Shown: piece by piece, positions 23,265 to 31,776 of the stretch
Position numbering within the stretch: the first letter of the stretch is position 1
How the letters are laid out: each line of letters opens with the position of its first letter
From: Thioclava indica
GTDB lineage: Bacteria; Pseudomonadota; Alphaproteobacteria; Rhodobacterales; Rhodobacteraceae
Assembly (NCBI RefSeq): GCF_000714545.1
Contig: NZ_AUNB01000016.1
Location: 1-61,825 of the forward strand
Reading direction: 5' to 3'
Length of the DNA: 61,825 nt
Notes under the pieces: model-generated
Told to the model about the DNA's origin: nothing
The model's database searches: none
What the model saw: the letters and a program-made list of their open reading frames with translations, nothing else
Made by a program: the position numbers and the translations under genes

Positions 23265-23435
23265 ATGGTTTACTCTGGTTCAATGGCCATGCTTGCGCCG
23301 ATCATGGCGCTGTTTGCAGGGGTGCTTATCTTGATATTTCCGCGCCTCCTAAGCTACATCGTGGCGGTCTATCTGATCGCGATTGGTCTGGCGGGATTGT
23401 TCCCGATGATGATGATTTCCGGGCCGATGGGATGA
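23265..23435 (+). CDS. DUF3096-type small membrane protein (56 aa)
   Basis: A 56-codon frame starts with ATG at 23265 behind a GGAGG site. It encodes two hydrophobic segments (APIMALFAGVLILIF and YIVAVYLIAIGLAGL) separated by PRLLS, matching the DUF3096 pattern. It begins 35 nt after bdhA and is probably on the same transcript. The function of the family is unknown. Confidence 0.8.
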   Translation: MVYSGSMAMLAPIMALFAGVLILIFPRLLSYIVAVYLIAIGLAGLFPMMMISGPMG

Positions 23436-23496
23436 CTTGTGCCAAACATGCGCTAACTGCCCTAGCGCATGTTTTAAAATTTAAGTGTTTCCCAAG

Positions 23497-24948
23497 ATGC
23501 TAAAGACCCTTCGCGATAATATTCTGCCTTTGACGGTGGCGCTCTCGCTCTTGATGGAGATGGTGGACGCCACCGTTCTGGCCACCGCAATCCCGGTGAT
23601 CGCGCGCGAGCTGGCCGTGCCGGTGCTGTCGCTCAAAATGGCGATGGCGACTTATCTGATCGCGCTGGCGGCCTTTGTGCCGATTTCGGGCTGGATCGCG
23701 GATCGCTATGGCGCGAAACGGGTTTTTCTGGCCGCGCTTGGGGTTTTTGCCGCCGCCTCGCTGGCCTGTGCGCTGCAAACGAGCCTGTCGGGCCTGGTCG
23801 CGGCGCGCGCGGTTCAAGGCCTTGGCGCGGCGCTGATGTCACCCGTGGGGCGCATTATCGTGCTACGCCATACCGAACGCTCCGAGATCACCCGCGCGAT
23901 GGTTTACGTCACCCTGCCCGCGCTGATCGGCCCCGCCATCGGCCCGTTTATCGGGGCTTCGGTCACCACCTACCTCGGCTGGCGCTCGATCTTTCTGATC
24001 AACCTGCCGCTCGCGGCCGCCGCGATCGCGCTGACCTTGAAAGTGATGCCCAAGGATGGCCCCCCCACGGCGAAACCCTTTGATCTGACGGGGTTTGCCC
24101 TGTCGGCCGCCGGGCTTGTTGCGGCGATGACGGGGATATCGGCATTGGGCGAGCATATTCTGCCCTGGCAAGCAGCAACGGGCTTGGCGGTGGTCGGGGG
24201 GATCTTGCTGATCGTCTATGGGCTGCGCGCCTCGGGAAGACCCGACGCGCTGCTTGATCTGGCGCTATTTCGCCATCGCACCTTCGATATCGGCACGATT
24301 GGCGGGCTGATTTTTCGCCTCTCCAATGGCGCGATCTCGCTGCTCTTGCCGCTGTTCTTCCAACTTGGTCTAGGCACGACGATCATGGTCTCGGGCGCAC
24401 TAAGCGGGCTGAACGCTGTGGGCGCGGTGTCGATGCGCGCAGTTGCGCCCCGTTTGCTGGATCGCTTTGGGTTCAAGCCGGTGATGGTGTTGGCCGCGCT
24501 GATCCGGGGCGTCACGATCTTCGGGTTTGCCACCGTCACCAGCATCGCTGATTGGCAACTGATCCCGCTATTGCTGATCGGCGGCGCGGCGCAGGCGGTG
24601 GTGTTCACCGCCGTCAACGCGATCTCCTATGCCGATCTTGACGCATCCGAGATCAGCACTGGCACCGCGTTTTCGGCAATGACACGGCAAATCTCGCTGG
24701 CGCTGGGCATCGCATTTGCCGGGGTGTTGCTGGAATTCACCGCAGGCACCGCAGGCGCAACCGATGGCTCAACCGCCCTGCCCCTGCACGCCTTCACCAT
24801 CGCCTATCTGGCAACCGGGATGATGGGGCCGCTCTCGGCGCTCTATTTCATGCGCCTCAAGCGTGGCGATGCCGATGGGCTGCGTCGGCGCAAATCCAAA
24901 CCGCTGTCGTCGTCGCGCGAACCGCAACGCCCGCCGCTGGACCGCTAG
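23497..24948 (+). CDS. MFS transporter, DHA2 (EmrB/QacA-like) family
   Basis: The protein of about 483 residues has about 14 transmembrane segments and the DHA2 signatures LMEMVDATVLATAIPVIA in helix 1, the loop GWIADRYGAKRVF after helix 2 and VQGLGAALMSPVGR. It is expected to be a proton-driven drug or metabolite exporter in the inner membrane. An ATG at 23497 is used here. A GTG at 23485 would add four residues, and neither has a clear ribosome-binding site. Its substrate is unknown. It is convergent with the AI-2E family gene, with a 3-nt gap. Confidence 0.87.
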   Translation: MLKTLRDNILPLTVALSLLMEMVDATVLATAIPVIARELAVPVLSLKMAMATYLIALAAFVPISGWIADRYGAKRVFLAALGVFAAASLACALQTSLSGLVAARAVQGLGAALMSPVGRIIVLRHTERSEITRAMVYVTLPALIGPAIGPFIGASVTTYLGWRSIFLINLPLAAAAIALTLKVMPKDGPPTAKPFDLTGFALSAAGLVAAMTGISALGEHILPWQAATGLAVVGGILLIVYGLRASGRPDALLDLALFRHRTFDIGTIGGLIFRLSNGAISLLLPLFFQLGLGTTIMVSGALSGLNAVGAVSMRAVAPRLLDRFGFKPVMVLAALIRGVTIFGFATVTSIADWQLIPLLLIGGAAQAVVFTAVNAISYADLDASEISTGTAFSAMTRQISLALGIAFAGVLLEFTAGTAGATDGSTALPLHAFTIAYLATGMMGPLSALYFMRLKRGDADGLRRRKSKPLSSSREPQRPPLDR

Positions 24949-24951
24949 ACC

Positions 24952-26058
24952 TCAATGCTCGGATTCGGGCAGCCCTTCGCGTGACAGCAACACCGCCAGC
25001 GGGCGCAGTGTCGGGCTTTGCGCGCAGATGATCATCATCGCCACCATGATCGGCACCGCCAGAAACATCCCCGGCAAGCCCCAGACCGCGCCCCAAAACG
25101 CCAGCGAAATGATGATCCCAAAGCTGGAAAGGCGCAGCGCATGGCCCATCAGCATCGGGTCAATCACGTTGCCGATGATGAATTGCAACACGCCGATGAT
25201 CGAAAACACGCTGGCCGCCTGATAGGGGTTTTGCGTCAAGACATAGGCCGCCAGTGCTGCGATGATCGTGGCGATGATCGACCCGATCGAGGGGATGAAA
25301 TTCAGCGCAAACGTGATGATCGCAACCGGCGCCGCCAATTCCAGCCCGCCAAAGGTAAACACCCCGTAAACCGCAATCGCCGTAACCCCGCTCACGGCCG
25401 CCTTGACCAGCAGATAGTGATTCACCCTGCGCATGATCGTGCCAACCGTCTTCGAGATCCGCGTGGCGCGCTCCTGATCGCCCATCAGGCTCATGAGCTT
25501 GGCATCAAACCAGATCCGCTCGGCAAACAGGAACCCGACAAACAAAATCACCAAAATCGTCGCCGACAACAGGTTCGAGGCCTGCCCCGCCAGCGTCGTC
25601 AGATAGCCCGCCACCTGAATGCGCTGCATCGATTCCAGCACCGATTGCTCGACATCCGGCCCCATCCAGCCAAACAGCTCGGCAATCGCGCGCTGCGCAG
25701 GCCCGGCATAGTTAAGGATGATCGTGATGACCGTGTTCACCTGACTGATTAACACCGCCGTCAGCGTCAGCAATCCCCCCGCAATCAGCGCCAGCGCAAT
25801 CAGCGAGGCCACCCGCGGCGGAATGCGCAACGGCCCGATGCGCAACCGTCCGACCCCGTTGATCGCCTCAGATGTCAGCGAGAACAGGATGATCGCAATC
25901 GCCAGTGAAATCAGGATAAATCGCGCCTGCACTAACAAAAACAGCACCAACGCAAACGCGATGATGCCCAACAGCACATTCGTAAGCTGGCGCGGCTCAC
26001 GGCGCTGATCTTCGTGCAAAGCCGAGAGGCCTTGACCGGGGCTATCCTTCATCTTCAT
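24952..26058 (-). CDS. AI-2E family transporter (PerM-like permease)
   Basis: The 368-residue protein has about eight transmembrane helices and the AI-2E/PerM family blocks ALNFIPSIGSIIATI, VLQFIIGNVIDPMLMGH and LSSFGIIISLAFWGAVWGLPGMFLAVP. AAGGA lies six bases before the ATG at 26058; the longer upstream frame has no homology and overlaps the tRNA-Ser promoter region. Members are variously linked to autoinducer-2 export or ion exchange, so the substrate cannot be assigned. Confidence 0.87.
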   Translation of the reverse strand: MKMKDSPGQGLSALHEDQRREPRQLTNVLLGIIAFALVLFLLVQARFILISLAIAIILFSLTSEAINGVGRLRIGPLRIPPRVASLIALALIAGGLLTLTAVLISQVNTVITIILNYAGPAQRAIAELFGWMGPDVEQSVLESMQRIQVAGYLTTLAGQASNLLSATILVILFVGFLFAERIWFDAKLMSLMGDQERATRISKTVGTIMRRVNHYLLVKAAVSGVTAIAVYGVFTFGGLELAAPVAIITFALNFIPSIGSIIATIIAALAAYVLTQNPYQAASVFSIIGVLQFIIGNVIDPMLMGHALRLSSFGIIISLAFWGAVWGLPGMFLAVPIMVAMMIICAQSPTLRPLAVLLSREGLPESEH

Positions 26059-26254
26059 CGCGTCCTTGATCCACCCGCGCGGGCGTGAATGAGGGCTAAA
26101 CCTCATGCTAGGCCGCACAGCCCCCACACGCAACCGCCCCCGCACGCGAAATAAAATCATTTCGCGCCTCGCAAGAACTTTCGCCCCCTCTGTGCAGCTT
26201 CTGCTCAAACCCCTCTTGCATCACGTCCGGTTTTGCGGCTAAACCGCGCGTCAC

Positions 26255-26344
26255 GGACAGTTGGCCGAGTGGTCGAAGGCGCACGCCTGGAAAGTGTGTA
26301 GGCGGGGAACCGTCTCGAGGGTTCGAATCCCTCACTGTCCGCCA
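26255..26344 (+). tRNA. tRNA-Ser (anticodon GGA)
   Basis: A 90-nt class II tRNA with acceptor stem GGACAGT/ACTGTCC, the anticodon loop region CCTGGAAAG giving GGA, a long variable arm, the T-loop GGTTCGAATCC, and an encoded GCCA end. It marks the left edge of the accessory region, as tRNA genes often serve as integration sites. Confidence 0.95.
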
Positions 26345-26464
26345 CTTAAACCCACTTATTGCATATGATTTCAAGGGCTTAGGCGTCATTTCAGCATTGT
26401 CGCAGGTAACACAAGAGGTTACACAGCGATGATTGTCCTGTTTGAATCGGGGTCCTTTAGGCTC

Positions 26465-26550
26465 ATGTGCAAGCACCTACAGTTAAAAGGAAATACCTAC
26501 TATTATCGGCGTAGAGTGCCGAGCGATGTCCGCAAACTGTACAAAGCTCC
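26465..26550 (+). pseudogene. Truncated tyrosine recombinase N-terminus (DUF6538-like)
   Basis: The first 28 codons (MCKHLQLKGNTYYYRRRVPS...) match the N-terminal arm of site-specific integrases with a DUF6538-type domain, which often begin with 'xHL..RGxxYYxRRRVP'. The reading frame is cut at 26550 by the left end of the IS3-family element. The rest of the integrase is not found after the right end of the IS, so the catalytic domain has been deleted or moved. Its position 120 bp after tRNA-Ser fits an integrase of an element once inserted at that tRNA. Confidence 0.7.
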
Positions 26551-26576
26551 TGACCTGCCCCCCGCTGGTCCCTCGT

Positions 26577-27519
26577 TCATAACGAGAGTCTACAGGTTGG
26601 ATTTTGGTAGTCGGGTTCGCCATCCTGGGCAAGCGCGCCGGGCGCGGAGCCCTCAAATTGCTCAAGCGCTCGGCGCGCTTGCAGTGGCGTCTGGTTTCCG
26701 AGCGATGAGTGCGGCCTGACGGTATTGTAGTCGTATCGCCAAAGGGCCAACTTTCGTCGGGCATCGCCCAAGGTGTCGAAGATCTCCTCGTTCAACAGCT
26801 CATCGCGTAGACTGCCGTTGAATGACTCGATAAAGGCATTCTGCTGCGGCTTTCCGGGGTCGATGTAATGCCAAGACACCTCGTTCTTGTCCGCCCATTT
26901 CAGGATGGCGCGACTGGTAAACTCGGTCCCGTTGTCACTGACAATGCAACCGGGTTTGCCATAGATCCTCACCAGCGCGTCCAATTCCCGCGCCACCCGC
27001 TCGCCCGAGATACTGGTGTCGGCCATCAGGCATAGGTTTTCGCGGCAGCAATCGTCGATCACCCCTAAGATGCGGAACTTGCGCGACGCGCCGAAGCTGT
27101 CGGATAGGAAGTCCAACGACCAGCGCGCATTTGGGTGCGCGGCTGCTGGCATTGGCGTGCGTATGCCACGGGCCCGCTTGCGCCCCCGGCGTCGCTTCAC
27201 GGAGAGCCCTTCCTCGCGATAGATGCGGTAGAGCTTCTTGTGGTTCATGGTCATCCCCTTGCGTTCCAGCACGATGCCGATCCGGCGGTAGCCGAACCGA
27301 CGCCGCTTGCCAGCAATCTCCTGCATTTCCTTGCGGATCTCCGGACAATCCGGCGGGCGTTGGCGCCGGACTGTCTTTGGATCGACACCCGTTGCCCGAC
27401 AACACATGCTTGCATGTGTGAAAGGGGACAAGCCTGCAGGCCCGGCGCTGCGAGATGTCGTGATCCCGCATCGCCCTGAGCGCTGCCTCTCGCCGCTTGG
27501 TCAATGTCGTCAGTTCTTT
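26577..27519 (-). pseudogene. IS3-family transposase orfB (frameshifted)
   Basis: The 3' part (26577 to 27389) encodes the rve integrase core with the catalytic residues in [18 protein letters not shown] and NAFIESFNG. The 5' part ([26 protein letters not shown]) reads in another frame. Between the two, 37 bp at 27390-27426 interrupt what would otherwise be continuous family sequence ([20 protein letters not shown]) and shift the frame. OrfB is normally made as an OrfAB fusion by -1 frameshifting. This copy should not make an active fusion unless the insertion is bypassed. Confidence 0.8.
27390..27426. repeat. 37-bp palindrome-bearing insertion in orfB
   Basis: Relative to the expected orfB sequence, 37 bp are inserted. 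They contain the inverted repeat ACACATGC-TT-GCATGTGT at 27402-27419. The length is not a multiple of three. Confidence 0.6.
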
Positions 27520-27773
27520 CCCAGCAGGTCTTTCAGCACGACGTTGTCCAGCATGATATCGGCCAGCAGGCGCTTGAGCTTGGCGTTTTCGTCCTCCAGC
27601 GCCTTCAGCCGCGCCGCCTCGGACACCTCCATGCCTCCATACTTGGACTTGAACTTGTAGAACGTCGCAGGGCTGAGGCCATGCCTGCGGCACACCTCCG
27701 CCGTCGGCATGCCTGCCTCCTGTTCCTTGATCATCCCGATTATCTGCGCCTCGGTGAAACGGCTCTTTCGCAT
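27510..27773 (-). CDS. IS3-family transposase orfA
   Basis: The 87-residue OrfA has an N-terminal helix-turn-helix (MRKSRFTEAQIIGMIKEQ ... CRRHGLSPATFYKFKSKYGG) and a C-terminal leucine-zipper coiled coil (LKALEDENAKLKRLLADIML). It binds the terminal repeats and is translated alone or as an OrfAB fusion. It appears intact, although its orfB partner is broken. Confidence 0.9.
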   Translation of the reverse strand: MRKSRFTEAQIIGMIKEQEAGMPTAEVCRRHGLSPATFYKFKSKYGGMEVSEAARLKALEDENAKLKRLLADIMLDNVVLKDLLGKN

Positions 27774-27839
27774 GTGTCTGCTCCTTCAAGGTTGGGCAGA
27801 CTCTACATCACGGTGAGGGATTTCGCGGAGGGCAGGTCA

Positions 27840-28128
27840 CCACCTGCCCCACTCTCGTTTTGAAATGGGTTGAGTCGACCTTGCAGGGGAAACAGTTTGA
27901 CTGTTTCGGATGAGCGCGCAGCCGTTTCGTTCTGTTCGTCTTTTCGCGGGCCATATCTTCGTTTTGACGACGATGATTGACGCACGGAACTATTCAGGCA
28001 TAGTTGCTAACGAGGTTGTGAAGTGGTCGTGAGGGAGCCATTTTTTGGTGGCTATTACGTAGTCTTTACATGCTCTCGTTGTTTGACACCGTTCTATCGC
28101 TTTCTCCTTTCATTGGAGGTTCAATGCC
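27840..28128. other. Intergenic region beside the IS3 element
   Basis: No gene is supported. The first bases repeat the IS end in reverse orientation (ACCTGCCC at 27842-27849), giving GGGCAGGT-CACC-ACCTGCCC across the junction. This suggests that a second, deleted element end abuts the IS. Short frames here have no recognisable homology. Confidence 0.45.
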
Positions 28129-28665
28129 ATGTTTCGCCATATCGCTCTAACGGCGGCACTCTTCTTTGCTCCTACACTTTGTGTCGCTCAAGATGTTTTC
28201 GGCACTCTGACAGCCACCATCGACGGCACCGAGCGCAGTTGGTTTTTGACGTCAGACGGGGAACAGAGCCAAAGCCATGCCCTGACAATCGCGGTCGCCA
28301 ATACTCAGAGCTTCAGTCTTTGGGGGCAGCCCACGGCGGACACCGTCGCTGAAGCCAAAGACAGCCTGCTGCTCCAGTTCGATATCATGGCCGTTGGTGG
28401 CAACACGGTGCCGTTGAACGTGACGCTGACCTATCTCGCTGACGGTTGGGCGTCCGGCTGGCTGGCCAATGAGGCGGACCAAACCGTCTTTTCCCTATCG
28501 ACGTTTAAAGAGGTCGACGGCGGCCTTCTCGTAGAAGGTAGCTTTGCCTCTACCGCTTATTATAGCGACAAGTTGGTGAGTGGGCAGGTCGACCCGTCAC
28601 AGACCAAGCAGATCAACGGGAGGTTTAGTGCAACTTTGCCCGAGGCCTTGTTGAAAGTCCAATGA
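28129..28665 (+). CDS. Secreted hypothetical protein
   Basis: I do not recognise this 178-residue protein. It has a signal peptide of about 21 residues ending CVAQ and a mature part with beta-strand-like alternation (FGTLTATIDGTERSWFLT, VPLNVTLTYLADGWASG, GLLVEGSFAST). GGAGG lies nine bases before the ATG at 28129. It is followed after 66 nt by another secreted protein on the same strand, and both lie among mobile-element remnants, so they may be acquired cargo. Confidence 0.65.
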   Translation: MFRHIALTAALFFAPTLCVAQDVFGTLTATIDGTERSWFLTSDGEQSQSHALTIAVANTQSFSLWGQPTADTVAEAKDSLLLQFDIMAVGGNTVPLNVTLTYLADGWASGWLANEADQTVFSLSTFKEVDGGLLVEGSFASTAYYSDKLVSGQVDPSQTKQINGRFSATLPEALLKVQ

Positions 28666-28731
28666 GAGAGGGGCCATCTCCATCTCGCCAAAAGCCCGAA
28701 AGCAGCCCACCAAACGAAAGCGAGTGAGACA

Positions 28732-29313
28732 ATGATCAAGGCTTTTTCACTGATCTGCTGCATCGCATCCACTTTGTTGGCGTCATCCCCTGCACAGGCG
28801 GAGCCCAATGTCGCCTGTAACTACGGCTCACCCAAGGCGTGGGACAAGATCAGCCTCATGTACGTCGGCCCTTGGCAGATTACGCATCATGCGGGCTATG
28901 TGATTTCTGGTCCAATGACGATGCCTTTCCCTGCAAGTGGTGACGTCGAAACGATGCAAATCGAGATGTCGCCAAGTGGCGGGCTTGTGGGCACACACCC
29001 AGAGGCACAGCAGCCCGTTGTGTTCAGCTGGGCAGACGAGCCGCCATGGAGCTTTGAAGCCCACGCAAGCAAAGACGGCGTTCCTGCGCCCATGCTGTCG
29101 TCAACGGACGTTGAGATGTTAATGGGATGTGGTGTCGAAAACCTTGCCCGCCTGATCGGTCGCACACAGGCCACGATTGATGGCGTGACGATGGAAATGA
29201 CAATGCGGTTGATGGTCGTCGGGCCTGACCAGATGTATGGCATTTTTCACACGTCAGCCGTCGTGAAGGGTATCCCTGTCAAAAGTTGGCGCGCCGTGAC
29301 TCTAACGCGCTGA
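28732..29313 (+). CDS. Secreted hypothetical protein
   Basis: The 193-residue product has a signal peptide of about 23 residues (SSPAQA) and two cysteines in the mature part (VACNYGS and LMGCGVENL) that could pair in the periplasm. The sequence GPWQITHHAGYVISGPMTMPFP and the alternating C-terminal half suggest a compact beta-rich domain. No family is recognised. Together with the preceding gene it may form a two-gene unit of exported proteins. Confidence 0.65.
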   Translation: MIKAFSLICCIASTLLASSPAQAEPNVACNYGSPKAWDKISLMYVGPWQITHHAGYVISGPMTMPFPASGDVETMQIEMSPSGGLVGTHPEAQQPVVFSWADEPPWSFEAHASKDGVPAPMLSSTDVEMLMGCGVENLARLIGRTQATIDGVTMEMTMRLMVVGPDQMYGIFHTSAVVKGIPVKSWRAVTLTR

Positions 29314-29537
29314 CAAGTTGCAAGGGATGCGGTGATGAACAGATAGAAACAGACGGTGACCGGCGTGATGTGACGTCAATAAATAAGGGTCTATCTATTG
29401 CTTGTCGTCGCGGGCATCGGCCTTGGGACGCTCAAGATGTCCGCCTATCGCAAGGCGATCGTATTCTCGGACAGCGGCATCAAGGTGGTCGGTGAAGTGG
29501 TAATCCCCCCATTTTTAATGGGGCTCAGCCGTAGAAT

Positions 29538-29734
29538 TCAGGCGGCTGTTTTCAGTTTCATTGCGGGTGGTATGCCGCCGATGCCCATGTTGGGTCGCTC
29601 GTTGTTGTAAGTCCAGAGCCATTGCGTTGCTTGATCTTGTGCTTCCTCAATGGTTTCAAATATGTATTAGCTGAGCCATTCGCCCCGAACCGTGCGGTTG
29701 TAGCGCTCGATATAGGCGTTCTGTTGGGACTTCT
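29538..29734 (-). pseudogene. IS3-family orfB C-terminal remnant
   Basis: Read on the minus strand, this stretch encodes QNAYIERYNRTVRGEWLS, a stop, then FETIEEAQDQATQWLWTYNNERPNMGIGGIPPAMKLKTAA and the normal stop. This is the end of an IS3-type integrase core of a different element from the one at 26551. An in-frame TAA at 29667-29669 and loss of the 5' part make it a fossil. A short hairpin (CCCCAT...ATGGGG) just beyond its stop probably belongs to the lost IS end. Confidence 0.75.
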
Positions 29735-29846
29735 GAGTGACATCATCTTGTCGGTCTTCCTAATAAATATCACCCTCCCAACATACCGAGCTAAAGGTTG
29801 AACGGCGCAATGACGGTCGAGGTGGTCTAGGCGTTTGTAAGGTGCC

Positions 29847-30326
29847 TCATGGCTTGACATCCGTCATGGTGTGCTCATTGGACTGCACCGTGGACGGGCT
29901 AAGTTCGTTGTAAACATGGACCACCGCGCGCAACTCCTCCCATAGCGCACTGCCGAGGAATGGCGGATCTGGCAGCGGATCGTCAGCGCGTCTGAATTGT
30001 TCGGCCAGCTCCGGATTATCAAGATCGATGCGTTCGTGATAACTGACGGAATGTCGTCCTTCTGGCCGCAGGCGCTTTGAAGGAAACCACGTGATGAATT
30101 CATCGCGGTCGCTGTCGTTCTTGACGCTGTGGACCTGTGCCCAGTTTCCGTTGGTCCAGAAGAAGATCTTGTCCATTGATTGATCGCGCTCATACAGCAC
30201 GACTTTCACGTAGACTGTCAAATTGTGCTCCACTTCGAACTCAGTGAATTCGATGTCGAACTTTAGCTCAAGTTCGCTTGACTGCGGTGAGCGGCTTAGC
30301 GCCACCGGACCCTGGATCGTAGCCAT
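29847..30326 (-). CDS. Hypothetical protein (159 aa)
   Basis: The product has no signal peptide or membrane segment. The N-terminal half looks like a beta-sandwich (ELELKFDIEFTEFEVEHNLTVYVKVVLYERD), followed by an acidic C-terminal half. GAGGG just before 30326 picks that ATG over one 12 nt upstream. No family is recognised. Codon use is less GC-biased than in the core genes, and it lies between mobile remnants, both consistent with recent acquisition. Confidence 0.6.
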   Translation of the reverse strand: MATIQGPVALSRSPQSSELELKFDIEFTEFEVEHNLTVYVKVVLYERDQSMDKIFFWTNGNWAQVHSVKNDSDRDEFITWFPSKRLRPEGRHSVSYHERIDLDNPELAEQFRRADDPLPDPPFLGSALWEELRAVVHVYNELSPSTVQSNEHTMTDVKP

Positions 30327-30863
30327 GGCATCCCTCATTTCGATTCAATGTCGGTTGAAAGCAACTATAGCACAATTTGCCGACATTGGCGCGCAAGATG
30401 AAAGCTTTGCGCGTCGGGCAAGTGATCAACCTGCGCCAATCGGCGGAAACACCCCTTGGACTTCGGTCGCGGCTGGATGAAAGTTCAGTGGTAAGTCAAC
30501 ATCTCAACGCGCCAGTATGCCCGTATCGTGTGGTCTTGGGTTTCGTCCATCTGGCTGGACGTGACTTCGCCCTGACAAAGTGGAAGTCGACCTTGATCTT
30601 TACCGCCTCGATGGCATCGTGCAGTCGCCCGCTCATGAAAATACGTTTATCCAGCTTGCTCTTAAGCCACAGATCCGACCCCTTCAAAGCGTCGTCTGTC
30701 CCTACGATGTCATCATCCTCGATTATGCAGGTGTCCCATTCGCCGTAGCCATCGATCGCGGCACCTCATTTACCTTGCGCACCGTGTTCCGTGACAAGGC
30801 CTTTGCCGAGGGTGAATCATGTGCCGCAAACCAAGTCTACGATCCTACTATTTCAGTAACGCG
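30327..30863. other. Intergenic region with possible gene fragments
   Basis: No intact gene is supported. The minus strand around 30496-30780 reads as a plausible but start-less fragment (AIDGYGEWDT, KGSDLWLKSKLDKRIF), and the plus strand has an overlapping 95-codon frame from a GTG at 30580. These probably reflect a decayed gene, but neither has a recognisable domain. Confidence 0.4.
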
Positions 30864-31775
30864 TTAGCTCTCTCTCTCGATCCGCGTGCCGGCTTGGCCG
30901 TCGAGGATGGCCAAAGCGTCATCAAGGCGACCAATACCGGTGAAGCCTCCGGTCAGGGCGAAGTCACGTCCAGCACTGACCTTCGGACCCATCGACCCTG
31001 GAGGCGCCCCAAGCCTATCGACCTCCGGCGGGGTCAACGTGGTAATCCGCGCAGCTTTTGGCGTTCCGAAGTCGCGATAAACAGCATCGACATCGGTCAG
31101 CAGCAAAAGCGCATCCGCGCCCAATTGTCGGGCTAGCAAGGCGCTGGCGGCATCCTTATCAATCACGGCCTCAACCCCGACCAAGCTGCCATCGTCGCGT
31201 TGCACCACCGGAATGCCACCGCCGCCTGCGCAAATGACGATCACCCCTTGGTCCAGAAGCAATTTCAGCACGCGCAGGTCGGGAATGTCGACAGGCTTGG
31301 GGGAGGCGACGACGCGGCGCCATTTTTCCCCATCTGCGGCAATCGCCCAGCCCGCGGCTTTGGCGCGCGCTTCGGCTTCGTCGCGCTCATACACCGGACC
31401 GACAAATTTCGTCGGTTTGCCAAAAGCCGGATCGCGCCGATCGACCACAACCTGTGTCAAAAGCGTCGCCACGGGTTGATCATGGCCGAGGGCGTTTTCG
31501 AGTTCTTGTTCGATCATGTAACCGATCATGCCTTCAGTCTCAGCGCCCAGCACGTCCAGCGGATAGGCCTCATCTGGTTTGTAAGATGCACCTTGCAGCG
31601 CCAAAAGCCCGACCTGCGGCCCGTTGCCATGGGTGACGACCAAACGGTGCCCTGCCCGCACGAGCGCGGCCAAAGCCTCAGCCGCGCGTTTGACATTGGC
31701 CCGTTGCGCCTGCGCCGTCAGCGGTTCGCCGCGTTTGAGTAGGGCATTGCCGCCCAAAGCCGCCACCACCAGCAT
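30864..31775 (-). CDS. arcC: Carbamate kinase
   Basis: ArcC transfers phosphate from carbamoyl phosphate to ADP, the ATP-forming last step of the arginine deiminase pathway. The 303-residue protein has the amino-acid kinase fold with [13 protein letters not shown] at the N-terminus, [20 protein letters not shown] and the C-terminal [10 protein letters not shown] block. It is the last gene of arcDABC; the gap to arcB is one base. Confidence 0.95.
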   Translation of the reverse strand: MLVVAALGGNALLKRGEPLTAQAQRANVKRAAEALAALVRAGHRLVVTHGNGPQVGLLALQGASYKPDEAYPLDVLGAETEGMIGYMIEQELENALGHDQPVATLLTQVVVDRRDPAFGKPTKFVGPVYERDEAEARAKAAGWAIAADGEKWRRVVASPKPVDIPDLRVLKLLLDQGVIVICAGGGGIPVVQRDDGSLVGVEAVIDKDAASALLARQLGADALLLLTDVDAVYRDFGTPKAARITTLTPPEVDRLGAPPGSMGPKVSAGRDFALTGGFTGIGRLDDALAILDGQAGTRIERES

Positions 31776-31776
31776 C

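Larger units (their letters stand above)
26551..27839 (-). mobile_element. IS3-family insertion sequence (1289 bp)
   Basis: The ends are imperfect inverted repeats of about 40 bp: both termini read TGACCTGCCC followed by a variable base and CCGC, then CCCTC, with AGAGTCT further in. Between them lie orfA and orfB of an IS3-type transposase on the minus strand. The flanking bases (CTCC left, CCAC right) do not form a target duplication, which suggests that DNA next to the element was lost or rearranged. Confidence 0.85.

Noticed and set aside
27803-27985. 60-codon minus-strand frame beside the IS3 element
   Set aside because: It crosses the IS boundary and has no domain; more likely IS-flank debris.
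30496-30687. 63-codon minus-strand frame
   Set aside because: It probably belongs to a decayed gene, but no start or family can be shown. It is described only as part of the intergenic entry.
30580-30867. 95-codon plus-strand frame from a GTG
   Set aside because: No recognised domain, a rare start without a good ribosome-binding site, and an overlapping minus-strand fragment that looks equally plausible.
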